Assembly (NCBI GenBank): GCA_943788235.1
Contig: CALSPM010000004.1
Span: 102,593-166,592, forward strand
DNA length: 64,000 nucleotides
Origin: an uncultured Cyclobacteriaceae bacterium
GTDB taxonomy: Bacteria > Bacteroidota > Bacteroidia > Cytophagales > Cyclobacteriaceae
Reading direction: 5' to 3'
The notes below the pieces were generated by a model that had not been told where the DNA came from, made no database searches, and saw nothing but the letters and a program-made list of their open reading frames with translations. This document shows, one piece after another, positions 10,713 through 20,830 of this stretch; position 1 is the stretch's first letter; each line of letters begins with the position of its first letter. Position numbers and translations under genes: made by a program.

Positions 10713-11304
10713 TCACTTTTGATACTCATAATATCCTTCGACGGGAATCATAACGTGATCATAACCTGTTCCCACAAACACAATCTACGTTGAACCTGAA
10801 TTAAAATCGGTTATCATTCCTTTAAGGGTTGAAGGATCTTTTGGCATTAGCATTAAATGCGGACCTGATTCTATCCATTGACCTTCAGCTGCTGTCTCTT
10901 TAGTTTTAACAACAATGCCCCCATCATCATTGGGAGCTATCCTCATTCCAACAGAATTGTCTTCACTCATGTCTCGATGAAGCATTCAAGCCCAGCCATC
11001 GTGATCCATTTTTGGTGTTTTACCACTCATGTAAGCCATTGCCCATTTCATTGCTTGTGCATCTCCTACAATAGCCATAGCCTCATGGGCATCTTTCCAG
11101 CCATTTTCTGGATCAGCCATACCCCTAGGATTTGCAGCCATTGCTGTCCATCCATTCGTTCCTTCTCTTAAAATAGCACCATCAATATCTAAAACTGTAC
11201 ACTCAGAAGCAATAAATGAAGGAGCGGCTGTACTATAGGCCCATATTTTCCATTCAGCTGAGGGTAATTAAAATAAATATCAAGATACTTAAATTTTTTT
11301 TCAT
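10713..11304 (-). pseudogene. Decayed secreted protein gene of unknown family
   Basis: A start at 11302-11304 gives MKKNLSILIFILITLS and a stop. A frame change then yields a long conserved-looking frame (AEWKIWAYSTAAPSFIASEC, NPRGMADPENGWKDAHEAM, SGPHLMLMPKDP). That frame is cut by TGA at 10986-10988 (a Trp codon expected, GWAW) and TAG at 10785-10787, and ends GTGYDHVMIPVEGYYEYQK. One indel plus two substitution stops cannot be a single read error, so this is a true pseudogene. I recall similar proteins in other genomes but no function. Confidence 0.8.
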
Positions 11305-11424
11305 AATGTTGTTTGTTCCGCAAATAATTAAAATGAATCTAACAAGGAGTTTTTTAGCTTAGTAAAAAAATTCATCTGTCTAAATTTTAGCTTAATAAAT
11401 CTAGAATTTTTTCTGTTAAAGTCA

Positions 11425-11952
11425 CTATTCAGAAAAATAACTTGGGAAGTCTTTCTTAAGTAATTCTGTATACGCGTGATAGAGTACCGTCTTTCTGTGT
11501 GTACCGAATAAGGTCTGACTGAAAAACGTGAGAAAAGATTTTCCTTCTGACCTCGAGATTTCAAAATAGCCCTCATCCAAGAGTGTTTTTAAGGCAAATA
11601 AAATTTCTGCAGTTGACTGGCATTTCTCTAGTTTTGACTGAATTTCTGTGACTGTTCCTTTTAACATTTTAGGTGCTACCGAAACAAAACCACCCTGGAT
11701 CTCTTTTTTAATTGAATAATCATATTCAACTTCTTGAAGATGACTCAGTCGCCATTTTTCATATCTGAAATCAGGAAGTTGGACTTTCATCAATTCACGA
11801 CCTCTTTGTCGGAAGTCGTCCATATTTTTGATGTTTACTAAATAGGAGACAACAGATTTTTGATAAAAATCAAAGGCCTTCCAGTCTTTGCCTGCTTTAA
11901 AAAGGAGAAAACCTTCAATTCCATCTATTGAAACAGCTATTTGAATACTCAT
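11425..11952 (-). CDS. Hypothetical cytosolic protein
   Basis: About 175 residues from MSIQIAV; an upstream ATG at 11980-11982 would add ten acidic residues. No signal peptide or membrane segment. Mixed helix/strand composition with a basic C-terminal part (GTHRKTVLYHAYTELLKK). No family recognised. It lies between the pseudogene at 10713-11304 and PrsW, with 230 bp upstream holding no clear signal. Confidence 0.5.
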   Translation of the reverse strand: MSIQIAVSIDGIEGFLLFKAGKDWKAFDFYQKSVVSYLVNIKNMDDFRQRGRELMKVQLPDFRYEKWRLSHLQEVEYDYSIKKEIQGGFVSVAPKMLKGTVTEIQSKLEKCQSTAEILFALKTLLDEGYFEISRSEGKSFLTFFSQTLFGTHRKTVLYHAYTELLKKDFPSYFSE

Positions 11953-12184
11953 TAATGATACTTCCTCGTCTTCGAAAATCAAGGTAAATATAAATGAGCT
12001 TATAATTTAAATAAATAAATATTAAACAAGAACACCTGATTTGATATTACTGAGAGATATGATTAGTGAATGAGCTCTTGTCTTATGAATTGACTTGATC
12101 TAATTAAATGAGACTTGGTCTAATTAAATGATTTGGAGTTCACCAATCTGTCACAACTGTAAAGAAACGAAAAATACTCAGACC

Positions 12185-12937
12185 TTATGATTCGGATTTC
12201 TTAAAAGGAGAGGCGTCTTGATGTAAGGTCATTGCTTTTTGAGCGAAGAGCACAGCTATAGATAGTGAAATAAAAGCCATGATCCAGATTCCGGGCATGA
12301 ACGATGTAAGTAAAAAATAATCATAAAATCCATGAATTACGGTTGCAATGACAAACCCAATAAGAGCAATCAAGGAGGTAAAGGCCTTGGTGTTAAACTT
12401 GATGTCAGGTATGCCATCTCCGTCAATATCTAAAGCTACTTTTTTCTCATTGAATTTTGCCTTTCCTAAGTAATAACCCATGATCACTGCAAAAGTGGCA
12501 TGGGCGGGGACGGTAGAAAACATTCTAACAATACCAGTAGTAACACCACTTTGCATCACAAAAATGATATTTTCGATGGTGGCAAAACCCATGGCCACCA
12601 TAACTGTGTAGACAATGCCATCAAAGGGTTCATTAAAATTATGATTTCGATAAAGAATGAATCTTACAAATGAAAATTTGAATATCTCTTCTACAAACGC
12701 GACGATGATAAATGCGAAAAATAATTCATCCCATAAATTATTAGGTTCCATCTGATAATGTTCTGTCAAGAAGTCTCCGGTATAATAAGCGAGCCCAAAG
12801 GTGAGAATCCCAAAAAAAAAGCTTATTGCTAATAGTCCAATGGGCTCTTTTTCATGCTTATCAGAGAAAAAAATAAAAATGATAATGATTAATCCTGGAA
12901 GTAGAGAGAGTGATAATAATCCGATTTCTTTCAGCAT
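12185..12937 (-). CDS. prsW: PrsW-family intramembrane protease with Ca-loop-like insert
   Basis: 250 residues with about seven to eight membrane helices. Family motifs are present: AFVEEIFKF (catalytic EExxK-type), FDGIVYTVMVAMGFATIENI, the HATFAVIMGYYLG helix and HGFYDYF. PrsW proteases cut membrane proteins such as anti-sigma factors; the substrate here is unknown. Between the HATFA and HGFYD helices lies the sequence DIDGDGIPD, the acidic loop of TSP3/EF-hand-like calcium sites, which I do not know from other PrsW proteins. It begins 27 bp upstream of the next minus-strand gene's end, in the same orientation as the peptidase at 12965. Confidence 0.85.
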   Translation of the reverse strand: MLKEIGLLSLSLLPGLIIIIFIFFSDKHEKEPIGLLAISFFFGILTFGLAYYTGDFLTEHYQMEPNNLWDELFFAFIIVAFVEEIFKFSFVRFILYRNHNFNEPFDGIVYTVMVAMGFATIENIIFVMQSGVTTGIVRMFSTVPAHATFAVIMGYYLGKAKFNEKKVALDIDGDGIPDIKFNTKAFTSLIALIGFVIATVIHGFYDYFLLTSFMPGIWIMAFISLSIAVLFAQKAMTLHQDASPFKKSES

Positions 12938-12964
12938 TTTTTTAATCTAAATTTATGTGTGAAA

Positions 12965-15900
12965 TTAATTGAGTAATTTCAGTGAGATCATGAATTCATC
13001 ATAACTGTCCTCACTAATGACGTCATAAGCGCGTGCCATTCCTATAGAAATGGTAGAAGGCAATAACGAGAAAAGTACGATACGAGTATCAATTTGCGCT
13101 CCGAAATTCACAAAAGTATCTGTCCAAATAGGGTCATCAAAAGACTTGCCGAGTGGATGAGGTATTTCACGGATAAAATACTGTAGATTTTTTCCTCCGT
13201 TCGGATCATAATTTTGTGAATACAAAACGGAAGCAAATACGGAGGCTTGGGTCCAATTGGCAAACAAATTAAAGAAACCCAATTTCTTATATCTGATAGG
13301 AGGAAGCAGGACATCGAGCATGAGCTTTCCAAAATCTCTCGATTCAATGTAGCGATTGTCAGAATAGGTCAAACCAGGGAAAGCATAAGTACCTCGATAT
13401 TGTTTCGCATTCCATGAATCTATGTAGTTATTTCCAAAGGCAGCAAAACCATACCTGGTAAAGGGATTTAAATCGTTATTAAAAGATTTGCCTAAAGCAG
13501 ATCTCAACCAAATAGAGGTATGGTTAATGGGTAATGGAATTCCCAAATCTAGGTTTCCAACTAAGCTTGGATAAATTTCACCTGCCGTATAAGCGGTACT
13601 GGCTTCTAATGATGCAGTAATACCTTTTTCATCATCTACTGCCCCAATTGAATTTTTAATGTAACTATAACTTAGGCTCGAGTAGAAGTCAAAATATAAA
13701 TTACCATCAAATCCATCGTAGGACAATTGCTGGAAGTCATTACTTTTTTCTAGACCATAAAAGCCGCTAAGCCCCAAAGCTAAATCTAAAAAAATTGGCG
13801 CATTCCAAATCAGGGGTGTCTGCCAATCTATGCCGCCACTGATTCCTTTTCTAGATTGCTTGGTGGGGCCAAATAAATCATAAAAATTGGCTGGATTGTA
13901 GGCGAATCTATAGGAAAAATTCAAAGTAGAAAAATCTATGCTGGCATGGAAAACTTCATCATCAGCGAGAATATTAGATTCGTAAGGGTCATTACTCAAA
14001 GAATTGAACCACTGGGTAGGCGTGTAAGAAAAGGATACGTTCAGCTCTGTGAAACCTAAAGGATCACTGAAATTAAATTTATAACCGACCCCCATGAAAT
14101 TTTGGTAGCCTACCAAGGTAGGATAAGCAGCGGTTAATTTAAATTCTTTTCCGATTCTATAAGTAGTTGTTTCAGTGGATATTGAATCATCTGAAGCTTG
14201 ACCTTGACTTGGTCGTTTGGTATACCATTCTCTTACAAAATCATGTGATTCAGCTGTTTGAGTTCCAAGGAAATTGATTGATGAAAGTGCATCAACGGGT
14301 TCATTGACAATAATGGATGGCTGAAATCCTTTGCTCTTATATTCAAAAACGAACAAACGGCTACTATCCAATAAAACCGGTCTGAAGAATCCTGTCGCGG
14401 CATTACTCATAACCTCAACTCCTTCACCCTTACCATCAAAAGTGCTCAAATCAATACGGTAAACATTACTAATACCTGAGAAATAGCTCGTACCGATGAG
14501 ATATTTGCCATCTTTGGTAAACCTGAAGCTTTGGGGAGAGGCATCATCAAAATCAAACAATACTTGAGATCTAGATTCAAAACCTGTAAAAGCATCGATC
14601 TCGTAAAGCATAAGCTTTTGAGTGCCTTTATAATCGCTAACTGCCGCACTTAAATATTTACCGTCAGGAGATATATCCATATCAAAAATGTCATCTCCGT
14701 ATCGAAGGGTAATCATACCGTCGAAGGTTGAACTGTAAGGTGTGGGGTCATCATCGGTAGAATCATTTTCAATGATTTTAATAATAGTGGAAAATCCATT
14801 ATCATGTTTGACTCCCCAAATGGACTTATCTACAGGGTTCAAAGCTAAATCGCCAAATCTGGCATCTTCGTTTAATAGTTTTACTTTTCTTGTTTTTAAA
14901 TCAAAACTATTCAAATCGCGTTGAGCATCATTATCTGTGGTGAAATATATTTTGTCAGCCATCTCATCATAGATAATAGAAGAAACATAAAAAAGTGCGG
15001 CGCCTTTGACGTCAGTAAGGTGTTCAATATCACCATTTACTAAATTAATAGCTGCTAAAAAGGGGACTTTTCCTGGATAATTGATAGCAACGTAAATTTT
15101 ATTTCTTTTTTTATCAAAATGAGCATAAGAGACCGATCCTAGAATTTTTTCAGTGATGGGTCTGGCTTCTGTAATAGCATTCTCTTTAATTAATGCGATA
15201 TTTTCCTGCTGAAATAGTTTCTCAAAACCCAACCAATCAGACCATCCCTTATCAATTGAAAAACCAAAAACTTGTTTAAACTGTTTTGAAAAAAAAGCGC
15301 GGCTGTTATCTTCCCTTTTAACCCATTTTATGATCTTCTCTGGGCCATATTGATTGGCCAAATAACCCATAAACCTAGTACCATAGAGATAAGAATTAGT
15401 AACTCCTTGAAAATCACTATTGATACCTTCGGATTCTAGGCCTTGTGCACTGTAAATTTCAGCGTCCTCGATGACTTTCGTCCGAAAAAACATTTCATCA
15501 TAATTACCCATTGCATTTCCTCTCCCACCACTCATCCAAGTGTCCACATAAGAGGCGATACCTTCGTGGTACCATCGAGGGGCATAAAGTCTTGGAATGG
15601 TCAAGAAACTGTAAAACATAGAAATGGGATGATCGCTGGTAGGCATAACCTTACCTAAAAACAGTTTTTGGAAAAATTTATCGCGTTTGGCGGTATTATC
15701 GAGAGCAGCCATATGGACTAACTCATGATTCATTAAAGAAAAGATTCGTTCGCCAGCAGGAAATGTTTCAAATGCATAACTGAAAGGTGATAGTCCTATG
15801 TTGACCACATTAAAAGGTGATGCCACGGTACTGGCATTACCATAATCTCCAAAATCTTCAAGGACCACTGTAATATCTCCCGTGGGATCATAGTCAAATA

Positions 15901-16066
15901 GTCTTTTATGAAAATCTAAGGCGTTATTAAAGCATCGGACAGTATAGGGTATGATAAAACTTTTTCTTGCATCGTAATGAATTATTTTAGCATTTTCTGA
16001 TTGAAAAATTTCTTGAGCAGAAGCACCAAATGAGAGTAAAGCGAGGAGTAACGAAAGGTATTTCAT
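12965..16066 (-). CDS. Large exported HExxH metallopeptidase with propeller and C-terminal barrel
   Basis: 1033 residues. The signal peptide ends FGASAQ. An N-terminal gluzincin-type peptidase domain has HELVH at residues 114-118 and a likely third zinc ligand in WYHEGIASY (Glu 168). Residues about 300-590 are repeated WD/TolB-like strands (FDMDISPDGKYLSAAVSDY). The last 400 residues are aromatic alternating strands typical of an outer-membrane beta-barrel (surface-antigen type). It is likely anchored in the outer membrane, with peptidase and propeller on one side. The ORF is intact over 3.1 kb, unlike many neighbours. PrsW follows downstream, 27 bp away. Confidence 0.8.
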   Translation of the reverse strand: MKYLSLLLALLSFGASAQEIFQSENAKIIHYDARKSFIIPYTVRCFNNALDFHKRLFDYDPTGDITVVLEDFGDYGNASTVASPFNVVNIGLSPFSYAFETFPAGERIFSLMNHELVHMAALDNTAKRDKFFQKLFLGKVMPTSDHPISMFYSFLTIPRLYAPRWYHEGIASYVDTWMSGGRGNAMGNYDEMFFRTKVIEDAEIYSAQGLESEGINSDFQGVTNSYLYGTRFMGYLANQYGPEKIIKWVKREDNSRAFFSKQFKQVFGFSIDKGWSDWLGFEKLFQQENIALIKENAITEARPITEKILGSVSYAHFDKKRNKIYVAINYPGKVPFLAAINLVNGDIEHLTDVKGAALFYVSSIIYDEMADKIYFTTDNDAQRDLNSFDLKTRKVKLLNEDARFGDLALNPVDKSIWGVKHDNGFSTIIKIIENDSTDDDPTPYSSTFDGMITLRYGDDIFDMDISPDGKYLSAAVSDYKGTQKLMLYEIDAFTGFESRSQVLFDFDDASPQSFRFTKDGKYLIGTSYFSGISNVYRIDLSTFDGKGEGVEVMSNAATGFFRPVLLDSSRLFVFEYKSKGFQPSIIVNEPVDALSSINFLGTQTAESHDFVREWYTKRPSQGQASDDSISTETTTYRIGKEFKLTAAYPTLVGYQNFMGVGYKFNFSDPLGFTELNVSFSYTPTQWFNSLSNDPYESNILADDEVFHASIDFSTLNFSYRFAYNPANFYDLFGPTKQSRKGISGGIDWQTPLIWNAPIFLDLALGLSGFYGLEKSNDFQQLSYDGFDGNLYFDFYSSLSYSYIKNSIGAVDDEKGITASLEASTAYTAGEIYPSLVGNLDLGIPLPINHTSIWLRSALGKSFNNDLNPFTRYGFAAFGNNYIDSWNAKQYRGTYAFPGLTYSDNRYIESRDFGKLMLDVLLPPIRYKKLGFFNLFANWTQASVFASVLYSQNYDPNGGKNLQYFIREIPHPLGKSFDDPIWTDTFVNFGAQIDTRIVLFSLLPSTISIGMARAYDVISEDSYDEFMISLKLLN

Positions 16067-16144
16067 GGTTAAGCCGGTAATGGTGCCAAGAATTGACCAA
16101 CAATCTATTGATAAATGAGGTATGATAATAGGTTATAAAACAAA

Positions 16145-16174
16145 AAAAATGGCCCAATTAATTTCGGGCCTTTT
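16145..16174 (-). terminator. Terminator-like hairpin after the nonapeptide-repeat gene
   Basis: GGCCC (16151-16155) pairs with GGGCC (16166-16170), flanked by an A run and TTTT. Read on the minus strand it follows the stop of 16187-16717 and carries a U tract from the A run. Confidence 0.7.
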
Positions 16175-16186
16175 GTATTAAAATTT

Positions 16187-16717
16187 CTATTGCACCATTT
16201 TTTGAAGGACACCTAATTGAGATGAGCGGACCACATTACCAAATGCTGGATTTTTAGCAATATTTCTGAACGCTGGATTTTTGGCAATCTCCATGAACGC
16301 TGGATTTTTGGCTAAGGTTAAAAACGTGGGATTAGAAACCAATTTTCTATACTTCGGATTATTAGAAAAATCTCCAGATTCTATGAGTTTCGAAAGCTCA
16401 TCATTTTGAGTAAGATCAAGAAAGTCAGTATTTTTTGCTAATTCAGCAAAAGACTCTGAATCGATCATTTCAGTAAAGTTTTCGTCTTTCATTAACTCTT
16501 GGAATTCATCGTTTTGAAGTAAAATTTGAACATTTTCTCCGACAAGCTCGACTTCGGTATCATCTTCAATTTTATATTTATTTGCTTTTTGAACTCCTTT
16601 TATTGCAGAACCCGTGGCATCTGAGGGTGGAAATCCTACTGTGATTTGGATAATATACAGACCTATAGCTATCGCTGTTAGTACGAGTATGGTTAAAATT
16701 GGCTTTTTTATTTTCAT
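16187..16717 (-). CDS. Membrane-anchored protein with nonapeptide repeats
   Basis: 176 residues. One N-terminal membrane helix (ILTILVLTAIAIGLYIIQI). From about residue 65 it is built of nine-residue units with the pattern xFxxLAKNP: SFAELAKNT, DFLDLTQND, TFLTLAKNP, AFMEIAKNP, AFRNIAKNP, AFGNVVRSS. The last units are nearly identical in DNA as well. This predicts a regular helical or solenoid periplasmic part. I do not recognise a named family. It has its own terminator and 120 bp to the peptidase gene. Confidence 0.7.
   Translation of the reverse strand: MKIKKPILTILVLTAIAIGLYIIQITVGFPPSDATGSAIKGVQKANKYKIEDDTEVELVGENVQILLQNDEFQELMKDENFTEMIDSESFAELAKNTDFLDLTQNDELSKLIESGDFSNNPKYRKLVSNPTFLTLAKNPAFMEIAKNPAFRNIAKNPAFGNVVRSSQLGVLQKMVQ
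16240..16332 (-). repeat. 27-bp tandem coding repeat
   Basis: The core GCTGGATTTTT recurs at 16245, 16272 and 16299, a 27-bp period that encodes the nonapeptide xFxxIAKNP. Near-identity suggests recent duplication of the unit. Confidence 0.85.
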
Positions 16718-17411
16718 GACAGTTTGATGAATGAATTAATATTTCGTTAGTGTATTCTTTATTTTTATAAATCTTTGTTTTTATATATGCTTTTACCTGA
16801 AAAAAGGTAACCACTGCTTTTAAAAAAAATATTTCAACACTGAAAATTACATAGAATATATTTAAAACCATTCATTCATGATAAAAATAATTAACTATGA
16901 ACGATGTCATAGATTGAGTCAAAAAAGATAATATATTTCAGCGTGAGAGGTTTTATTACCATTAATTTACTTACCATTTTTTAATCACAATTGATTTCTA
17001 CGTGGGTAAATGTATCTTGACGATTATTTTTAATTATTAGAGTAGTTTATTTTTTCGTAATATTTGGATATGACCTCTGTCCTTGAACCGAAAGGCTGAA
17101 TCTGACAGAATATGTGTCGTTATGATGTCATTTTCATTGTTGACATACCGAAGACAAATCGTCTTCAGTATCGCTGAGCTTAAATTTGAAAGCTCAATTT
17201 TTTCTGTTTTTGATGTATATTGTACTTTGATGTATCTTGTCCTATGATAATTAAAAAGATCCTCACTGATAAAAGTAGTTTCATTTTTTTATGAGTAACA
17301 TTGATATAAAATTATTAGAGGATTAAACTAGTTCTGAAAGAAAGTAATTTAATTTTTTTTATTTTTTAATAAGGTATTAGTTCGACTAACACCATTCTAG
17401 GACAAGAAGCT
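16718..17411. other. Intergenic region with a hairpin
   Basis: About 690 bp, AT-rich. ATACCGAAGAC (17145-17155) pairs with GTCTTCAGTAT (17161-17171) with one mismatch and a 5-nt loop. No T run follows, so it is not a normal terminator. The ORF reading into this region from 16578 is a shadow. No other feature seen. Confidence 0.5.
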
Positions 17412-17852
17412 ATGAAGAATAAGATATGTGTATGGGTTCAAATTAGTTTGATTTTTGTGGGCTGTAGTCTGTCAAATCCCAATCAAATAGAAGATGTGAT
17501 AGCTCAAAATCGAAAAAAGTGGGAGCGTCAAAAAATAGTTCATTATCAGATTACACAGAAGTTGAGTTGCTTCTGTCCTCCCTCAACGCGTGAGCCGAAA
17601 ATTATTGAAATCAATCACGGAAACATAGTGACTATTAATGGTATTGAAACTTCAAATGGAAATAATATGGGTAAAACTTTTCCTGAATTTTTTGAGTGGA
17701 TAGAGGAGAAAAAAGCTAGAGATCCCTTTACATCAAAATATACTTTTGACCCAAAATATGGCTTTCCCAACATGATATATTTTAATATGAGAGAAAATAT
17801 GAAGGATGAGGAGTTAAGGTATGTGCTAACAGATTTTAAAATTTTAGATTGA
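17412..17852 (+). CDS. DUF6174-like lipoprotein
   Basis: 146 residues. A lipoprotein signal ends FVGC (Cys 18). The mature part has NRKKWERQKIVHYQITQKLSC, a second Cys pair (CFCPP), a central FPEFFEWIEEKKA helix, DPKYGFPNMIYF and DEELRYVLTDFKIL, which match the pattern I know for DUF6174. Function unknown. It converges with the acyltransferase, 16 bp between stops. Confidence 0.7.
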   Translation: MKNKICVWVQISLIFVGCSLSNPNQIEDVIAQNRKKWERQKIVHYQITQKLSCFCPPSTREPKIIEINHGNIVTINGIETSNGNNMGKTFPEFFEWIEEKKARDPFTSKYTFDPKYGFPNMIYFNMRENMKDEELRYVLTDFKILD

Positions 17853-17868
17853 GCGATTTCATCTTTAA

Positions 17869-18765
17869 CTAAAGCACCAAATCATTAGGTCTTGGGTGTT
17901 TCCATCTTTTGTGGGACCATAGATAATAAGCGGGATCTTCCCTTATCTGTGCTTCCAACATATCCTTGTAGGATTCCATTATAAAATCATTTTTTTCCAG
18001 GGTAGGCTCCTCACTGATAATATGGAATTCGGTTTCGTAATAACCCCTTCTGATTTTTTTAATTTTACCGAAGACTACAACTTCATTATTTTTTTTAGCA
18101 AACTTCTCAGCACCTTTTTGAAATCCAGTATCTTGATTCAAAAATTCAGTCCAATAAGCTTTATGAGGTTTTCTCGGCCATTGATCTGAGCCGTAAATGG
18201 TACATAGCAATGGATTATTTTCTTCTTTGGGATGAGATAATATTTTTTTAATACTCACCATTTGAAGACCAAATCGGCTTCTACTTTGTTTCATTTTGTA
18301 TTCCCAAAACAAATTTCTTAAAGGGGTATATAAAGCTTTGCATTGATAGGGTAATGCATTGTTTATGGTAATGGCCAATAGTTCCCAATTTCCATAATGT
18401 CCTCCCATTAAGGTAATGTTTTTTTGCTTTGATGAGAGCTGCTCTATGAGTTCGACATTTTTATAAACCATACGTTCTTGAGCGCTTTTTTCACGAAGCG
18501 TAAATAGCTTAAGACTTTCTACTACGAGGTCGCAAAAATGGCGATAAAAATCAAAACTTATTTTTTCATATGCTTTTACAGAATACTGTGGAAAGGAATT
18601 TTTAATATTCTGATAGACCGTATTCCTTCGATACCGGACTAAGTAAAATAAAATAATGAAAAGAATATCTGATATGCGATAAATCAAGAAAAAAGGAAGC
18701 CTAGAAATGGGATAGATAAGACCGAAATATAATATTTTTTGTATCACTGCAATGTATATAAGCAC
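17869..18765 (-). CDS. Lipid A acyltransferase, LpxL/HtrB-like
   Basis: 298 residues. An N-terminal hydrophobic segment (YISDILFIILFYLVRY-like) and the acyltransferase motif GGHYGNWE (HX4D/E type) identify the family that adds secondary acyl chains to lipid A on the inner face of the inner membrane. Later blocks include LYTPLRN, GSDQWPRKPHKAYW and YYLWSHKRWK near the C-terminus, typical of the family. Length is normal. Single gene with no operon partner. Which of LpxL or LpxM it equals cannot be told. Confidence 0.85.
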   Translation of the reverse strand: MLIYIAVIQKILYFGLIYPISRLPFFLIYRISDILFIILFYLVRYRRNTVYQNIKNSFPQYSVKAYEKISFDFYRHFCDLVVESLKLFTLREKSAQERMVYKNVELIEQLSSKQKNITLMGGHYGNWELLAITINNALPYQCKALYTPLRNLFWEYKMKQSRSRFGLQMVSIKKILSHPKEENNPLLCTIYGSDQWPRKPHKAYWTEFLNQDTGFQKGAEKFAKKNNEVVVFGKIKKIRRGYYETEFHIISEEPTLEKNDFIMESYKDMLEAQIREDPAYYLWSHKRWKHPRPNDLVL

Positions 18766-18935
18766 TCAAAATTAACTATTCAAAGACTATTTCAAGCAAT
18801 TTTCATAAAATGGTACATGCTCATGGTCTATCTCTCCTAATTTAATAGCATCTCGTTAAGAAGATTCATATGGATAAAATGAATGTGTCTTGATTTATCC
18901 TTTATTCATATAAGTGAATCATTTTTTCAAATGTT

Positions 18936-19757
18936 TTATTGAGTGACTTTGCCTGCAACACCATAAAATTCACCTCCATTTATCCACGGAAGGTCGGCTG
19001 TGATATGGTAATGATAAATGCCTTCTGGAAAATGGGCAGTTACACCGGTGTGACCGTGGTAATCGTCAAGGTCATCATTGGTTAAAGTGACTCCACTTTC
19101 GACAGGGCCGTAAACAGGGAAACCATCCAGTAAAAGGCCTAAGAAAGTACTGTCGCCTTTGATCTCTGTTAGCCATGTAGGCTCTGTGTGATAATGATAG
19201 GAGCCGGTATTGGTTGGATGTCCTTCATATTGATCAAAAGTGTTGAGTTCTTCTAATATATCGTCTCCTGGTGCTGCCACTTGGTTGTAAAACACCACAC
19301 TATTGATAGATACACCCATAGGGCCGAAAGGGGTGTCTTCATTATTTGCGGACATTTCGGGGAATCTCGGTAGTGTGAAGGTATAATTCATCGAAGCAAT
19401 TGTATTTGGATTTTTGTAGAAATCTTCATTGTCGTCCTCATTATAGTCCTCATACAGAGCATTTGTCGTTTCATAATACATGCTCTTATGATCAGGTTCA
19501 CTGCTTGCTGTGATTTTAAGGCTCGTTTCTCCTACAACAACAACTACCGATTCATCATAAAAAAGGCAAGCAATGACGGCAATGTCATTGGGCGCAGAAG
19601 ATGGCAAGCATTCTAAAGTACTGGAGTCCTCGGCGATGGTGACTTGACTGCCTTGAATGGTGACGGTATCTGGCGTATTGTCATCATCACCACAATTTGA
19701 TAGCATGATACTGCTGAAAATCAGTGAAGCGAGCAGTATTAATCTGTTCATTTTCAT
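18936..19757 (-). CDS. YHYH-domain lipoprotein
   Basis: I start at the ATG at 19755-19757 (MKMNRLILLASLIFSSIMLSNC), which gives a lipoprotein signal. The longer ORF to 19874 adds 39 residues with no such sense. The C-terminal part carries SYHYHTEP, LLDGFPVYGP, YHGHTGVT and IYHYHIT, the repeated YHYH pattern; the histidines suggest metal binding. Probably surface or periplasmic. The SCO1-like gene lies about 410 bp further upstream on the same strand; a joint role in copper handling is only a guess from motifs and proximity. Confidence 0.8.
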   Translation of the reverse strand: MKMNRLILLASLIFSSIMLSNCGDDDNTPDTVTIQGSQVTIAEDSSTLECLPSSAPNDIAVIACLFYDESVVVVVGETSLKITASSEPDHKSMYYETTNALYEDYNEDDNEDFYKNPNTIASMNYTFTLPRFPEMSANNEDTPFGPMGVSINSVVFYNQVAAPGDDILEELNTFDQYEGHPTNTGSYHYHTEPTWLTEIKGDSTFLGLLLDGFPVYGPVESGVTLTNDDLDDYHGHTGVTAHFPEGIYHYHITADLPWINGGEFYGVAGKVTQ

Positions 19758-20170
19758 AGCTCTGTTGGCAATGGTCGTTAAATGATACTTTATAAGTTTA
19801 GACAAATCTAAACATAAAAGGTATTTACTTGGAACAGAATTGAGATAAATTAACTCTGGCTGCTCGAGCAACAAGTATTTTAAAAAAATGTAATGAGAAT
19901 TTTTGTTCGGCTCTTGAGTGAGCTATTCATTCTACTTTTTTGTTGAACGAAAACTGCCATCATTAAAGTACTATTTTTATAGGTATTATTTTAAATCGTC
20001 TAATAAATTAATTGAAAAAATAGAGACTAGTAATGTATTAAAGGATGGCTGTAAAAAGGGATAAGTTGATTATTATAATCAATACTGCTACCGCTTTTTT
20101 GACTAAATGAAGGATCTATCCAGAGCTCAATTTCGGTGCTACTGGTGGTTAAGCAATAGGCATATTATGA

Positions 20171-20830
20171 TCATTCTAAAATAGATTTAATGTCTTCTAT
20201 GAGTCGTTTCGTTTCTAAGGGTAGGGTGCCATTGTAAACTCCCCTTATTCGTCTGTGTTGATCGACGAGCACCAAATTTTCAGTATGTAAAAAATCATCA
20301 TCTTCTGTCACGTTTTTCCCAAAGCCCTCATCGGCATAATAGGAGTTTCTGGCGAGTTCGTAGATCTCTTTTTTATCTCCTGTGAGTAGGAACCAATTTT
20401 CAGCATTTATTCCATTAAAATCTGCATATTCTCTAAGTCTACCTACTGAGTCTACCCACGGCATGACGGTATGAGAAAGAATTTTGACATTATGGTTAGA
20501 TTTAAAGGTATCTTGAACTTTTAGTAAATTCCCCGTCATTAGAGGACATACATTTGGGCAAATGGAAAAAAAGAAATTGGCGACATAAAGTTTACCATCC
20601 AAATCATCTTGTGTGATCCAATTTCCTTTTTGGTTCTGAAATTTAAAATCAGCAATGGTGTGGATGTCATCAAATGCTTCATCAGTCTCTTTGATCCATT
20701 CAGGTGTGAATGTGGGCTCATTATAGAAGGGAAGTTCTATTTCTGAAATTTCCAAATCTTCATTTACTTTTTTTTCCCTGCTGCAAGCAATCGATTCCAA
20801 ACAGAACATCAGCCAAATTATTTTTTTCAT
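20171..20830 (-). CDS. SCO1/SenC-family copper chaperone lipoprotein
   Basis: 219 residues. Lipoprotein signal ending SIAC. Thioredoxin-like fold with the metal/redox motif CPNVCP (CxxxC) in FFFSICPNVCPLM, and the distal His in FLHTENLVLVD, the three ligands of SCO proteins. SCO proteins deliver copper to cytochrome oxidase CuA or act in thiol redox. The start directly abuts the stop of the MORN-like gene (20831), so the two are likely cotranscribed. Confidence 0.9.
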   Translation of the reverse strand: MKKIIWLMFCLESIACSREKKVNEDLEISEIELPFYNEPTFTPEWIKETDEAFDDIHTIADFKFQNQKGNWITQDDLDGKLYVANFFFSICPNVCPLMTGNLLKVQDTFKSNHNVKILSHTVMPWVDSVGRLREYADFNGINAENWFLLTGDKKEIYELARNSYYADEGFGKNVTEDDDFLHTENLVLVDQHRRIRGVYNGTLPLETKRLIEDIKSILE

